A stretch of 64,000 nt of DNA from Pomacea canaliculata (GCF_003073045.1 NC_037601.1:10217807-10281806), one strand, 5' to 3'. Positions 35,128 through 47,511 are shown, counted from the stretch's first letter. The notes: a model not told the origin generated them from the letters alone. Made by a program: numbers and translations.

Positions 35128-35175
35128 TAGTGAGATAATAAAGTTAAATTGAATTGAATTGAATTGAATTGAAAG
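35128..35175 (+). repeat. LINE-type 3' tail with (AATTG)n
   Basis: AGATAATAAAGTTAAATTG followed by four AATTG units. Typical end of a non-LTR element; class not resolved. Confidence 0.55.
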
Positions 35176-35764
35176 GAACTGCTGTTGTTTATTAAGGCAG
35201 TTGATCTGCTGAGTGTTTGTTTATAAAGGCACTTAGAGAGCTGGGTGCGAAGACAAGTGAGGTACAATATATTAAGAATAATAACAATAATAATGACAGT
35301 TGGTTTGTATACCACCGTATATTGTCCCCTGTGGACAAGCTCAAGTCACGAACTTGTATTCCACACGCACGATGGCAGGCCCGTCACAAACATACACAAT
35401 CACAAGTCCAACACGAGGAAGACATAAGATAAGACAAATATTCAACAGAGCTCAGCCCCCCTCCAGCCATTTTACCAGCGGATGTCACTCTAATTCGGAG
35501 TGTGAACCAGAAAAGCTCCGAACTCGGGAATTTCTAACAGGCAATGGGAAGCTACTTCGTCACGTGGCTGGTCACAACGACATCTGGTGGAGGGGGCAAG
35601 AGTGCAGATGACCATGCACCTTATAGGCGCTGATCTCAGGCTTTTCCCCTACCTCCATGTGCTCCTCCCCAGTCTGTAAACAACTCGTAATCTCTGACAA
35701 GTCGGCATTTGAAAGAATTTGTTGGTGCAGAACAGATGTCAGCAATTGAACGATTGAGGAATAA

Positions 35765-36180
35765 TATAAACACAGCTGTTTAGATGTGCTGCTGAGCAGT
35801 GGAACTCTCTTCCACATCACATTCGCCACTCTGAGGCTACATTCTGAAAACATATTAGTTCACAAAGTACTATCCCTAAATTACTATTCTTAACTACCTG
35901 GCAATACTGTCTGTCATGTTAACCGTCACATAACGATTCCATCTGACACTGTTGATAGTATCTACATCCCTTCATACCTTCATCCATTACTTTATGTTCT
36001 ACTACTCTTGTACCTCATCTTTATGTTGTTCAGTGTGTCTATGCGTACCTCCCTGTTTCTGGCTGTTATCTTTCATTTATCATTATTGGTCAGAGAGTGC
36101 GATCTATCTTGGTCGCCATGCTGCGCGTTATGAATTGTTATTATTATTGACTGCATTCAAGTGAGAGTCAAGACAGAATA
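35765..36180 (+). mobile_element. LINE C-terminal remnant
   Basis: Translates to WNSLPHHIRHSE, the conserved WNSLP..IR motif near the end of CR1/Jockey-like LINE polyproteins, followed by a decayed tail. A different family from 34040-34435. Confidence 0.6.
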
Positions 36181-36184
36181 AGGC

Positions 36185-37510
36185 ATCGATGAAAACTCCA
36201 AGATTCCAAAATGAGAGAAAGATATTAACCCTAGAGATAGAAAAGTAGGGACTATGGCACGCAATGTTTTATCTACATTTCGCTGCCATGCTATATTTAT
36301 ATGTGGTATACTTGTACATGTGTTTATTCATCATACTTGTGCGTGTGTATATTTATATATCAATGTTGTAATGTTTGAATTTATATATGACACACTTGTC
36401 CGTGTATATATTTATTTATAAGACAAGATATGAATGTACAGGTGTATATTTATGACGATAGGCGAACTTGTACATGTATAGCAATCTATGACATATTTGT
36501 ACATATGTGAGAGCAAACCCGTTTCTATTTTTATTGACAACTGAACTGCCGCCATTGGTGTTCACTTGTGGTCTGAACTCTTCATCAAAATGTTCCGTGC
36601 CCATGAAATCCAGTATATATATATAAACCCGTTTCTATTTTAAGTCTAGGTTTCCGGCAGTTCCCGTGCTCATGAAGTCTACGGATGGGGGAAAACCCCG
36701 TTTCTATTTTTACTTCTGACTACGTGGCCGCCATTACTGTGGTGTGAACTGTTCATCCAACGTAGAGATTCGATTTGTGTAGCTTTCTGTCCTCTTGTTA
36801 CACTGTCTCTACAAAATAGTCTCAGTGAGTATGTTTGTCGTGTGTCTGTTACACTATTTCTACAAAATATTTACAATATATCGTACGGGGCCATAGGTCA
36901 CACTGTTTGGCACAAACAGCCTCGATCGTGCCGCCTCAGCAGTTACTGACAGTACGACTGACTCATTACCGGTTACATGCAGCATTTCTAACGATGGTTT
37001 ACTAGAACCTACAGTATAGTCATGATGCCACATTAGTGATACCTACAGTAGTCATGATGCTCGTTCTGTGTTTACTTACATTATTCTAACGATGGTTTAG
37101 CTGTGCCTGCAGTATTCATGATGCTACTGTAGTGCTGACCTATTGTATAGGTAACTCTTGTGTGGTGGTACAGTACTGACGCTGTGTAATGTGTCTGAAC
37201 ATATTACCTATAGCACCTATGGCATAGCAGTACTCAAGGGTCGTCGACCTTTATGTGAGTCACAACCTTGACATGAACTTTAGCCCTCTACTCAGTCTAC
37301 TGCAACTGAAGATGCCTGTCTTAAGTTGTAAATAAATCTTTTTAAGGCATATCCCATGTTACAGCTGTGTCTTAAGCTGTAAATAAATAGCTGTAAATGT
37401 ATCCCATAATACTCTTCTTGCTGTAGGTTCACTTTGTCTTGAGCACGACATGCTCGTAAACTGCTGATCACAGAGGGCATTGTCTAGACATAGGGCAGAC
37501 CAAGCACCCA
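36185..37510. other. intergenic, no gene seen
   Basis: AT-rich with diffuse repeats such as AACCCGTTTCTATTTT at 36510, 36625 and 36695 and TGTGTATATTTATA near 36350. No coding content. Confidence 0.45.
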
Positions 37511-37514
37511 AATC

Positions 37515-38120
37515 GGATACACTAATTACACATTCATACATCTTCCATATTACTTATACTAATTACACATTCATATAACTTCAATATTGATTACATTAAT
37601 TACATAGTCATACGACTTCCTATTGATTACACTATAATGGCATATACAATTTCCTATTGATTACACTATTTACAGTCATACAACTTCATATTGATTACAC
37701 TAACTACATAGTCATACAGTTTCCTAATAAGTACACTAATTACACAGTAATATAACTTCCATATTTATTGCAATAATTACACATACATCTTTCTATTGAT
37801 TATTTTAATTATACAGTCATAAAATTTCATATTGTTTTTTACTAATTACACAGTATTAGCATTTCATATTGATTACATTGATTACACAGTCATACAGCTG
37901 CCTATTGATTACACTAATTACACAGTCACACAAATTCCTAATAATTACAGTAATTACACAGTCATATGACAACACCATATTGATCACACTAATTACACAG
38001 TAATACAACATTCTATTGATTGCAATATTTTTGCTGATTACACAGTCACACAACTTCCTATTGATTACACTAATTATAGATATACAACGTCCTGCTGATT
38101 ACACTAATCACTAGCTACAC
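37515..38120. repeat. degenerate tandem array, unit about 36 bp
   Basis: About sixteen diverged units built on CTATTGATTACACTAATTAC and ACAGTCATACAACTTC. It fades out toward 38460. Confidence 0.85.
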
Positions 38121-38814
38121 TGAACACAGTTATGCAACATCCACTTATTGACAAGTACAATAACTGCATGGTCACACATGTTGATTATACTAGCTGCATA
38201 GTTATGTAATGTCCTGCTGATTACAATACTCACACTGATAACAATATTTACAGTTATATATATATACAACGATTATACTTATCACTACAGTTTTACAAAG
38301 TCTGCTTATAACACGAATTAATCTTTCACGCTTATGCAACATTCTGCTGATAACGCGGTTATACAGTAACAGTCGTGAATGATGGCTTACACCCTGATTA
38401 CATATAAATACCTTATAGCTATGTATCATGAAGTTGTTGATTACATACAAATGATCTTTTGGTCATACGTGGCATGTTAATGGTACCAATGGTAAGCACC
38501 CCTTTCACCAAGCCAACACACGCAGTGCCCTACTACCAGAGGTGACCCCTACGCCTGTAAACATTGTCACGAATGTCATGGCAAGGGCAGCCGGTTCGCA
38601 CCTTACTGAGTATAGGTATACGCTGCCTGAAGGCCATACTCAGGTGCTACATAAGCTGTGAGGACCTTGCTATAGTCTGTAACCCCATACACAGTGCACA
38701 ATGCTCCACAGTTCACACTAACCGCTTGCCACGAAAAGGGATTTAACTTTCTGGCCTCGTAATTCTGGCCGTTAATGCACCACTAATTTACTGAACTTTA
38801 TGTGTTTAGAGAAT

Positions 38815-39320
38815 TCTGTAACATCTAGCACTTTATACTACAACAACGATCTTCTCGCGCTCGCTTTCCTGACTCGTTCTCCTTTCTCTCTCTCGCTGCG
38901 CGCGCACACACACGCTCTCTCTCGCATGCTCGCGCGAGCTTACATACGCACAAAAATGCATTTAAATAATTTGTTTAAGATCTATCATTTTATACTACAA
39001 TAGCGGTCTTCTCTCGCTCGCTTTCTCATAACTCCTTCTCCTCTCTGTCTCTCTCTGGCACGCGCGTGCGCACTCACACACACACAAAACAAACAACTGC
39101 ACAAACCAAGAGACAAGGAATGACGTGCACCATTAAACAAATAACAGAGATTACATCAAAACTAATTTAGTGGTCAAATTTATTGAACTATATATGCATT
39201 TAAATAATTCTTTGAAATCTATCACTTTATACTACAACAGCGGTCCCTCTATTTCACTTTCTCCAAACTCATTCTCCTCTCTCGACACTCTCCCTCTCAA
39301 TCACAAACTCTCTCGCTAGC
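38815..39320. repeat. three-copy tandem repeat with CT/CA microsatellites
   Basis: Copies start near 38821, 38978 and 39210 with ATCACTTTATACTACAACA(G)CGGTC, each followed by CTCTCTCGCTCGC and a CA run. Spacing differs because the microsatellites vary. Confidence 0.8.
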
Positions 39321-39329
39321 ATTTTTTAT

Positions 39330-40207
39330 CCATGCCAGTTTTCACAGTAACCGGATAAACCAGTTTTTCTGTCTGAAAACAAGTGAAAACGTGTTCAAGT
39401 AGTTGCATGACTCAGATAAGTTAGAAGAATTGTCTCAAAATACATTTCTTCTTCAGGTTACTCTTTTATTGCTAATAGAATTAGTGATATCTTTGGACAA
39501 AGTGGTTGTATCAATTGTAAATGTCCTTTTTTCATTCCTAGAGGCCAGCACCACAGATGCTCATGTTTTTGTCGCCTTAATAGAGCACAAGAGTGAATAA
39601 GAGTTCAAAAGTCCAGGGAAAAGTGTACAAACAGCTCAAATTCCTTGCAGTCCATACTGCCAAAGCAATGACTGTGATATTGTCACATTTATATTATTCA
39701 TGCATTGAATATTTATGACAACATCAGTGCATGTAAAGAAACTAATAAAACACTACTTTTCTAAGGAAGAAATAAGCATTGATTAGAAGAGTATGCGCTA
39801 TTGATTTTCTTTCTATGTGTTCTTTAATTTTCCCAAAGAAATGTATTGAAAACAGATCACAATGTATTCTTGTGAACAGCTAATGAGAGAATCAAATTGA
39901 AAATATTTTTACCTAACACAGGTAATCTCTTCAATAATCTGTCACATATTGTATCAAGCTAACAGCATTTTTACTGATGCTGTAGCACCGAGTACTCTGT
40001 TCATGTTTTATGCATCAATACAGTATTATAACTGTCTACAGGTTAAGTGTCTTTTTGCAGAGCAGCATCTCCCGGTCAACACAGTTAAGAACGGTCTTTA
40101 TTGGTCACTGTCATCACGAATCCTCTTCACCATATTCTTTCTTCGTCAGCTTCCTCACTGTTATCATTGCTGTCGCAGTTGTTTGGTGATAAGTCTGGGG
40201 GATCACC
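39330..40207. other. upstream region of the CARD-LRR gene
   Basis: No promoter motif I would trust. The stretch just before the ATG (40080-40207) is less AT-rich and could be 5' UTR. Confidence 0.35.
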
Positions 40208-40351
40208 ATGGTGACGCTAGGAGTTCACAACAAACGATTACCTCTTGAGGACGTCTTGGCTAGGAAAATTCGGGAAGAATTCGTGAGAACAGTGGACCCT
40301 TCTCTTCTCATCCCCAATCTTCCTCACAACCTGCTGACAGACGTTGACGAG
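40208..40351 (+). CDS. CARD-LRR exon 1 (first half of CARD)
   Basis: Codes MVTLGVHNKRLPLEDVLARK to LPHNLLTDVDE, then a perfect GTAAGT donor. The open frame beyond 40351 is intron. Confidence 0.88.
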
Positions 40352-43300
40352 GTAAGTTATCTCTCTTTCTTTCTCTCTCTCACACACACAGAGCGAGAGA
40401 GGCAAGCAATGTACAGACACACATACAGGCCTTTTCTACACGCATGCACATACACTGCACTCAACAACTTAACCAGCTCCACTCATCCTTTCTCTCGCAG
40501 TCTCTCTCCCTTCATTTCATGTTTATGTGTCTCAGGTATACTGTTCTTCGAGAGAAACATTTACTGTAAATTTCGTACTATAAGCCGCCACTTTTGTCCT
40601 CAGCCTCAAGCCTTGCGGCTTAAACAGCGATATATTTCTACACACTTAAAATCTTAGCATATTACTTCACACACACACCTACACACACACACTTAAACTT
40701 AGTTTTTCTGTACACACATATAAGCTTAGCTTATTTATTCATGCTTGCAGAAGCTATCGTATTTGCTAATGCGTGGAAACACTGCTGTAGCCGACTTTCA
40801 GTGTGGTTTGAACTTCACTCGAGGTGAACTGAGATAACATCTGATGCTGGGTGGGAGGTCTACTCATATAGCTTTGTGTTTGTTGTCGCCTATCGGCTGG
40901 ACCTCATGTCAGACGAGCAAAGTCGTTAGGAATACCACAATCCTTACTCAGGGTGTATGTGACTCACTATGAGGCTGTAGTCCTCGATATGGTGCTGTAC
41001 AGTGTCGTGCAGCCCTCAAGTGTAACTGGCTTGCAGGAGATGATTCAAGCAAAGCAGGACACTCACGGCCGGACCCACGCGGCTTGGCTCATGTTACGTC
41101 GGTTGTCAAGAAGAGGGAACTGGGTGCCTGGTCTACAGCTAGGACTATGCAGCAGCCAGGTGCGACTGGAACACCTGGCCCAAAAGATTGAGGACCTGTT
41201 ATGTGAGTTTGCAGTTCTTATTGGTGAGACGTTGAAAGCAGTCACTTGTGTCTAAAGCCAGTTGTAGATATGTGTTTAAATCCACTTCTAAAAATCTCTA
41301 CACCTCGGGTGTGTTTGATTCATTTTGTCTCTGTTTACTACATTTGCACACCTGTATATCTCTAGAGCATGTTTTCCTGGTGGCAGTGGAGGAACTAACG
41401 CTCTCTTGCATGGCTTGCCACGAACCTCATCAATGGGCGGAGAAGGGGGAACAGTTTGGTTTAAGGTTAATTTACCTCCCACACCTAATCATTGGTGTAG
41501 GTGACAATGTGACAATGACAATTCTTTGACAAACACAATGAAAATTTTATTAACAAGAGGTAAAATAAGCAAGAAAATGCATTTTTCCATTTAGTCCTCG
41601 CCCTTCACAGGGAAAGAATAAGCTAATTAAAATAATTTTGTACTATTAGAATAAGTATTAAATACAGATAAACTAAGATTATCGTCTTCTTACTCTTCCT
41701 CTCACCAGAACAACATATGGCCACAGGACTTTTAGTTATTGTGCAGCGAAACAATGGAACTCTCTCCCTTTCCATATCCACCACCTACCCACTATTGAAT
41801 CCTTTAAACGTGCACTGAAAACACACCTCTTCCATAAACATTACTCCTAACAACCTTTCCCATAATGCTAGTCCTTTGCCACACCCTTCCTTTTGCAATA
41901 TCGTGTTACTCTCAGCTCTTGTTCTTGTTATTTGGTTCCTCTTTGTGTTTTCTGTATTTTATTTTATTATTCGTTTAGTACTGTCCATGTTTCGCTCTTG
42001 TTCTTAAGCGCTAAATACATACATTCTTTGTTGGCAGTACGCGCTTTACAAATTTTGCATTTATTGTTGTTATTATTGTTGTTGTTGTTGTTATTATTAT
42101 ATCGATGAGATGGGAAAGTTGACAGTTATTGTACACACCTGTTAGGTGAGATGGGAGAGTTGACAGGTATTGTACACATATCTGTTCAGGTGAGGTGGCG
42201 ATGGAGGTGGATTTCGTCGAAGAAGAAGAAAATGACATGGAAGTTGACCATGACAGTCCACTTTCTCCGCGTACTGCGGGACTTAATCTTGATGAACCAC
42301 TTTTAAATGAGCTGGAAGGACGCCATCTTAGTGACCTTGTAGACGATCAAGTCCAAAGGTTTCAGAAGGCGGTCATATCAGCTATCGCGGAAACCTTTTT
42401 CACAACTGTTGCCAAGGAACCACAGCATGTGAGCAGCCTTGTGTTCTTACGATTCGATATATGTGTTTAAATTAGGAGTGCTGTATTCTTATACGGGTGT
42501 AGTGGTGAAATATGATAATGTGTATTTTATGGGTGTAGTGGTATAGTGGTGCGACGGTGTAGTGTTGTAGGGGTGTAGTAGTGTAGGTGGTGAAGTATTG
42601 TAGATGTGTATGGTCGGCTTTGCGCTGACAGAAGACAATACGAGCATCGTTGTTTTGAGCTCTCTAAAAATTGTCCAACAAGCAGTCAGGGAGGGATAGA
42701 TGAGCGCTCTAAAGCTTGTCGAGCAAGCAGCTAGGGGCCTTAACCCTTAAGATCGGCCTCAGTGTGAGTTCTCACCGCCGCTGCTTCTCATCCTCGCCCA
42801 TTCCGACTTCATGTACCGGGGGGTTTCCTCCCCTGGTGCGCCTGCTTGCTCCGTGTCCGGCGGTTACAGATGATGATGATAATGATAATGATGATGTATT
42901 TCTGTGTGTCTATGTATATTTACTTATAGTGATAGAAAAGTAATGTAATTCTGTGTCATGATATTCCATAGAAATCAATGGCTACTTTCAGGTGACGCAT
43001 TTAATCGAGCTTTACAAGAATATTGTCAACACCATCAGCGCCACGTCTGTGACTGTTGGCTGTCTACATGTAGGCCTGCGTATGAACTATGTGAGTGACG
43101 TCAGCACAATCCGGAAGTTTCTGGAGGGCGGGTCGCTGGTGCAGCTGTTGGAGCACGGCCTGCTGACGGAGGAGCGGCGCCGCTGGCTGAGGGAGCAGGC
43201 GGCCGGCTATGGACTGATATGGCGGCGGATTGGGCTCAGAGTGGCCATTACGGAGGACAACCTCAACCACTGTGAAGCTTTCCTGAAATGGGTCAACGGT

Positions 43301-46300
43301 AAGTCAAACCATATTAAACACGAGCCTCTGATAGGTATCTATGTATCTTCAGATGGTAAATAGCTGCATTCATAGTGAAAATATGTGTTGATTCTAGCAT
43401 ACTGCTAAGATAAAATGTAGAAGTTTGATTGATTGAATGATTGGTGGAATGTGATGTAGACTCCCTCGTTGGAAACATCAAAGAGGTGATACTGTCAGTA
43501 GCCTAGGAGGTTCTATGGCGATATAGAAATAAGAAACAGGCATGGGTCACGAATGACATCCTAGATCTCTGTGACCCAAGGAACTCACTGAAGAGAGAAA
43601 AGGAAAGCAAACTGGAAGCAGCTTCCAAATACAAAGAAGTGAACTGCACCGTCAAGAAAGGCAGGAAGGTAGCTAGAGAGAATTGGATCGAGAGCCAATG
43701 CCGGGAATGGCACAAGGTGACAGCAAAACGGCCTACCAACTTCTAAAGACCTTCATAAACACAGATCAGCACAAGACCACCGCAGAAGAGCTGCTACCAT
43801 AAGAACAGATTGGTTTCAGATCATGTAGAAGGACAGTTGAGCAGATCTTCAACAGTCGCATTCTCATAGAAAAGCATCTTCCGCATCAGCGGAACCTCTA
43901 CCATAATTTTGTTGACTTTAAAATGAGCCAGTCAACACGAATGATAGCAATGTACATTCAATCAGCATCACAAGTAAGAGCAAGCGTGATTACAGATGTG
44001 TGTGGGTGTGTTTATGTGTGTGTGTGTGAGAGAGAGAGAGAGCGTGAAAATGCATGAAAATTTTAGGTGAGGGGTAAAAACTTAGTCTAAGAAAGAATTA
44101 TCACACTTTGTGGTCTGACGTGACGTTCTATTCATACAGTTTACATTATCTACTAATCCTAACTTTTACTTGACTGTTTAGAGCCCTCACTTGCCCGGTC
44201 AGTGGGAGAAGCGCTGCTGTTCAACCTCCTGTCCACATGTCCGCAGGCGAGCGCCAAGATGTACCACGTGACCCACATCCCCCGCCTGCTGAGGTCTTTT
44301 CTAGACTGGCTAGCCACCCATCACCCAGTCTTGGCGACAACAGTAGCAACGGAGTTAGTTGACAGGCCTTGGGAAAAGGCTTTGATCTTTGCTATGAAAG
44401 CTTGCAGGGAGTTTTTTCGATTAGACGTTGACTACGTCGCCGACTTGACAACGATCGTGTCGACGCTTTTTGTCAAACTCAGCCAGGAGAAAGTCGTCGC
44501 CACGGCAGGGGTACAAATGGGAATGGACACTGGGCGGGAGGGGGAAGCAATGGTAGTACTGGACGTACAGGAGTTGTCACACTTGTCTTTAGACTTCCTC
44601 CCCGCGGCTGAGCGACTGCGCACTGCCGGCCTTCTCGTGCCCGTCACGTCATCAGGTCACCTGGGGCGGCTCACCTTCTGTGACCCCTTTGTGGCGGACC
44701 ATGCGATCAGTAGCATGGTGTCTAGTTTGCCTGCTCCTGACGACAAACATTTGTCCTTTGCCTTAGGAGTTGGCTCCCATCACATAGTCCTTCACCTCCT
44801 CGCGAAGGATGACACCTCTCCCTCACAACCCTTGACGCTACCCTCAATGCTTGTCTCTAGTGCCGACACGTCACTCTCACATCCCCTATCTTCTCCAAGT
44901 GACACTACGCAGCTGCTGCTGGATTGTCTCTCTTGCTATGACACTTCACATCCAGCCTTTGAGTTGGTGGCAGCACTTTCCCCAGAGTGGCCTCCACCTG
45001 CGCATATTGCGGTCAGCACGTGTCCCGCCCTCACACCGGCCCTCAAGCGGAAGCTGCGTCACCTAAGGCTTGACGACGTCGACTGGGAGACGACAGAAAC
45101 GACGCTGCAAGCTGTGGTGTCGGCCACCTGTCATGTTGACCTCAGCAGAAAGCTCAGCGACGCTACAGATGTGGAGCTGCGGGCCGTGCTTGCATGCACT
45201 CAGCTCACCAACTTACCCGGTCCTCTCGTCCTCCGCCCCATGCTTCTGTCGGTCGCCTGGCAGGATCGAAGCCCGCGGCGCCTGGCCAGTCACCCGGCCC
45301 TGAAACTCTGCAACAACCGCCTGCAGGAACGCCACGTGTGCTGTCTAGAGACCGCCATGTTAGGCTTGGAGTCGGTCGCTCACTTTGATCTGTCGGACTG
45401 CGAGGTCAGCCTGACCCATCTTCAGCGGCTGCTGGACGCCATGCCCTGTCATTCGGTTCAAGAACTGGTCTTAAACGGTATACGCCTGACAGACGACAAA
45501 GAAGGACAACTCCCCAAGTTTTCTCACCTGGGAAAACTACGCAGCTTGATGCTGGAGCGTACTGGCCTTCGCGACAAACACCTTCAGCACTTGGGACGAC
45601 AACTCCAGGCACTTCCCGACTTGCGCGAGCTTTCCCTAGCCTCAAATGTCATCACCTCGACAGGGTTGTCACACTTGGTGCCGGCTCTGGCCTCGCGCTC
45701 CACCTTGCGGCTGCTGCGATTGAGTGAGTGTGAGCTGGACGTCGGGTCGGCCTTCGTGATTGGATGCATTCTGGCCGCCGCACGTGATTTGCACGTGATC
45801 AACCTAAACGCCTGTCACCTTCAAGACGATGGGCTCCAGCACCTTGTGCGAGTTCTTCACGACAAACTGCGACTAACCAAAGTGTCCCTGTGGCAGGGGG
45901 GTTACTCTACTGAAGGGCTAATGCCTTTGCTGAAGCATCTGTCGTTGTGTCACAACATGCAGTTCCTAGAACTAGGGGAGTGCACTCTGGTGGATGACAT
46001 GGCTGACCTCGGAGACAAACTACTGATGACTTTAGCTGAATCGGACGTGTGGCACTACCTTGGTCTATGGAAGTGCCACCTGGGCAAGAGCCGCTACTTC
46101 CTGCAAGGTCTGGGTGGACTCACTACACAGTTGCGGGGCCTGGACAAGCTCGTGCTACAGGAGAACGACTTGGACGACGACAGCTTCAGGCTTCTGGCGG
46201 ACGCCGTGCGCCGAGGCGTCTTCAAGTACCTTCGTCACCTGAACCTCATCCACAATCCTGTGACAGAAAGTGGCGCCGTCTACCTGGCTGATGTACTTCA

Positions 46301-46799
46301 CTGTCTGCCTCGACTCCAGGAACTTCTTCTTCAGTATTCTAATATTTCGCCCCAGGGAGCGTTGCGCCTGTCACAGGCCGCTCTCAACCTTCCCGACATG
46401 ACCGTCCTTGACCTGTCAGAAAGTAGCTGCATGACGTCAGACGATGCGCGTGACGTACTACGTGAGGTCATTGCCGCTGTGCACGAGGGAGGCGTAGTGG
46501 CAGGACACGGCGTAGCCTTTGTTGCCGTGGAGGGCGATCTAGAAGATTTTCTGCTGCCCCAGGCGGAAGAAGCGGAAATCTCGGTACCTCACAGGGATGT
46601 TGTACAGGAAGATGGAGAAAGAATTGCACAAAAAGGGGAACCTGCGATAATCACAACAACAGCCACAGAGCAGCCATTTACAGAGAGAGTTGCGTCCCCT
46701 CAACAGTTTACACGTCAAAACGCCATCGTCAACATTGAGGTCGGAGAGGTAGTTGTTGACGATAAGTTCCACATCAAGATCACACGAAAATTCTTCTGA
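40208..46799 (+). CDS. CARD - TRADD-N-like - LRR protein lacking a NACHT domain, 5 exons
   Basis: Predicted 1157-aa cytosolic protein, probably an innate-immune or cell-death adaptor (inference). Exons are 40208-40351, 41037-41202, 42190-42428, 42992-43298 and 44182-46799; all introns are GT...AG with consistent phases. Residues 1-103 form a CARD resembling RIG-I/MAVS-type CARDs (LTDVDEEMIQAKQD...AAWLMLRRLSRRGNW). Residues 104-125 are an acidic linker. Residues 165-285 look like a TRADD-N-type fold (SVTVGCLHVGLRM, then EGGSLVQLLEHGLLTEE, then RIGLRVAI). Residues 286-680 are helical with a stretch like the NLR winged helix (AERLRTAGLLVP...LTFCDPFV). Residues 680-1055 hold about ten ribonuclease-inhibitor-type LRRs (LRELSLASN, LRHLNLIHNP). 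No Walker A (GxxxxGKS/T) or Walker B was found. The start ATG has a good Kozak context (ATCACCATGG). Confidence 0.9.
41037..41202 (+). CDS. CARD-LRR exon 2 (second half of CARD)
   Basis: Acceptor GGCTTGCAG. Codes EMIQAKQDTHGRTHAAW, then LMLRRLSRRGNWVPGL, then LEHLAQKIEDLL plus one base; donor GTGAGT. Joined to exon 1 it completes LTDVDE-EMIQAK, the CARD signature. Confidence 0.9.
41745..42100 (+). mobile_element. LINE 3' end in CARD-LRR intron 2
   Basis: Codes a decayed WNSLP...ESFKRALKTHLFH-like end (AATGGAACTCTCTCCC, AAACACACCTCTTCC), a 3' UTR with AGTACGCGCTTTACAAATTT, then (GTT/ATT)n to about 42100. Same family as 34040-34435. The duplicated exon 3 acceptor starts directly after it. Confidence 0.78.
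42104..42200. repeat. tandem duplication spanning the CARD-LRR exon 3 acceptor
   Basis: Two units precede the exon. Unit 1 (42104-42145) ends CACACCTGTTAG. Unit 2 (42146-42189) starts GTGAGATGGGAGAGTTGACA and ends TATCTGTTCAG. The exon then starts GTGAGGTGGCGATGGAG, so each unit repeats the acceptor plus exon start. Using the upstream AG adds 44 nt and shifts the frame. Confidence 0.75.
42190..42428 (+). CDS. CARD-LRR exon 3 (acidic linker and helix)
   Basis: Acceptor CTGTTCAG. Starts with GT, completing the Cys codon from exon 2. Codes EVAMEVDFVEEEENDMEVDH... to TTVAKEPQH; donor GTGAGC. Its acceptor region is duplicated upstream. Confidence 0.87.
42992..43298 (+). CDS. CARD-LRR exon 4 (TRADD-N-like domain)
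   Basis: Acceptor ACTTTCAG, phase 0; donor GTAAGT, phase 1. Codes VTHLIELYKNIVNT to CEAFLKWVNG. The beta - GSLxxLLExxLL helix - beta order resembles the TRADD N-terminal domain; assignment from memory of the motif. Confidence 0.87.
43450..43935 (+). mobile_element. LINE reverse-transcriptase remnant in CARD-LRR intron 4
   Basis: Translates KQAWVTNDILDLCDPRN, then KESKLEAASKYKEVN, then after an internal gap EQIGFRSCRRTVEQIFNSRI and EKHLPHQRNLYHNFVDFK, which are the linker and palm-start motifs of non-LTR reverse transcriptases. Internally deleted and with stops. Confidence 0.85.
43995..44045. repeat. (TG)n(AG)n microsatellite
   Basis: TG then GA dinucleotide runs, in CARD-LRR intron 4. Confidence 0.85.
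44182..46799 (+). CDS. CARD-LRR exon 5 (helical region, LRRs, C-terminal tail)
   Basis: Acceptor GACTGTTTAG. The first two bases complete a Glu codon; the frame is open for 872 codons to TGA at 46797. The C-terminal 100 residues after the LRRs are acidic and Thr-rich and end HIKITRKFF. Confidence 0.93.
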
Positions 46800-46859
46800 T
46801 TTTATTATCTCATCGTATAAAACCTGAAACACATGAATAGAGCTGACTGAAACTGATTG

Positions 46860-46985
46860 TAATGAGTTGTGCAGGTCTGATGGTGTATGTGTGGTGTGTG
46901 AGTGGTTTTGTGTGTGATGTACCAGTGGTGTATGTGTGTGTGAGTGAGTGGTGTGTGTGTGGCGTGCGTGGAGTATGTGAGCAGT
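46860..46985. repeat. TG-rich microsatellite, 3' of the CARD-LRR gene
   Basis: Interrupted GTGTGTGTG/GAGTGGTGTG run, probably within the 3' UTR. Confidence 0.75.
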
Positions 46986-47505
46986 GTGCTTGCTGCGCTT
47001 AACATCTTTTTGTGTGGCATCTGGATGATGCTATTTTCAAGAAAAACAAACGACATGAAGAGGCAGTTGAACGTCTGCTTGAAACTGCTAGAGGTCGGTC
47101 AGTTGGTCGGTCTAGAACTATATGAGAACAACAAACAACAACATTCTCGCTCTAACATCCGACGTGCGAGTTGTTGACGTCTTAGTGCAGCTGCTAAAAT
47201 TGGACTTTCTCTGTACTTGCTCCATCCTGACCGCTGTCCAACATTAACGGTGCTCACTCCCCACCTCTGTGACTACATCTGGTCAAATGTCTGCATTGCT
47301 CATCTTTACTTCAACTGAAGATCAACACTTTCCACTTTTCTTCACCTCTATCTGCAGGGCCACGGAAGAGACCTGCACAGTCTGACTGTGTCCAGCTCTT
47401 TCCACTTTTGACTGTGCGCTGGCGGAGAGAACATTTGTCGGCCATTTTCATCCGTTTTCCTCCGATTGAGGAGAACTGGAGAGAAGGTGGGGAGTGTTTT
47501 GAGAG

Positions 47506-47511
47506 AATAAA
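47506..47511 (+). terminator. candidate polyadenylation signal of the CARD-LRR gene
   Basis: AATAAA about 700 bp after the stop; the first good match downstream. Confidence 0.4.

Noticed and set aside
37515-38120. 36-bp repeats considered as a CRISPR array
   Set aside because: Units are diverged and contiguous with no conserved repeat and unique spacers, in an animal genome.
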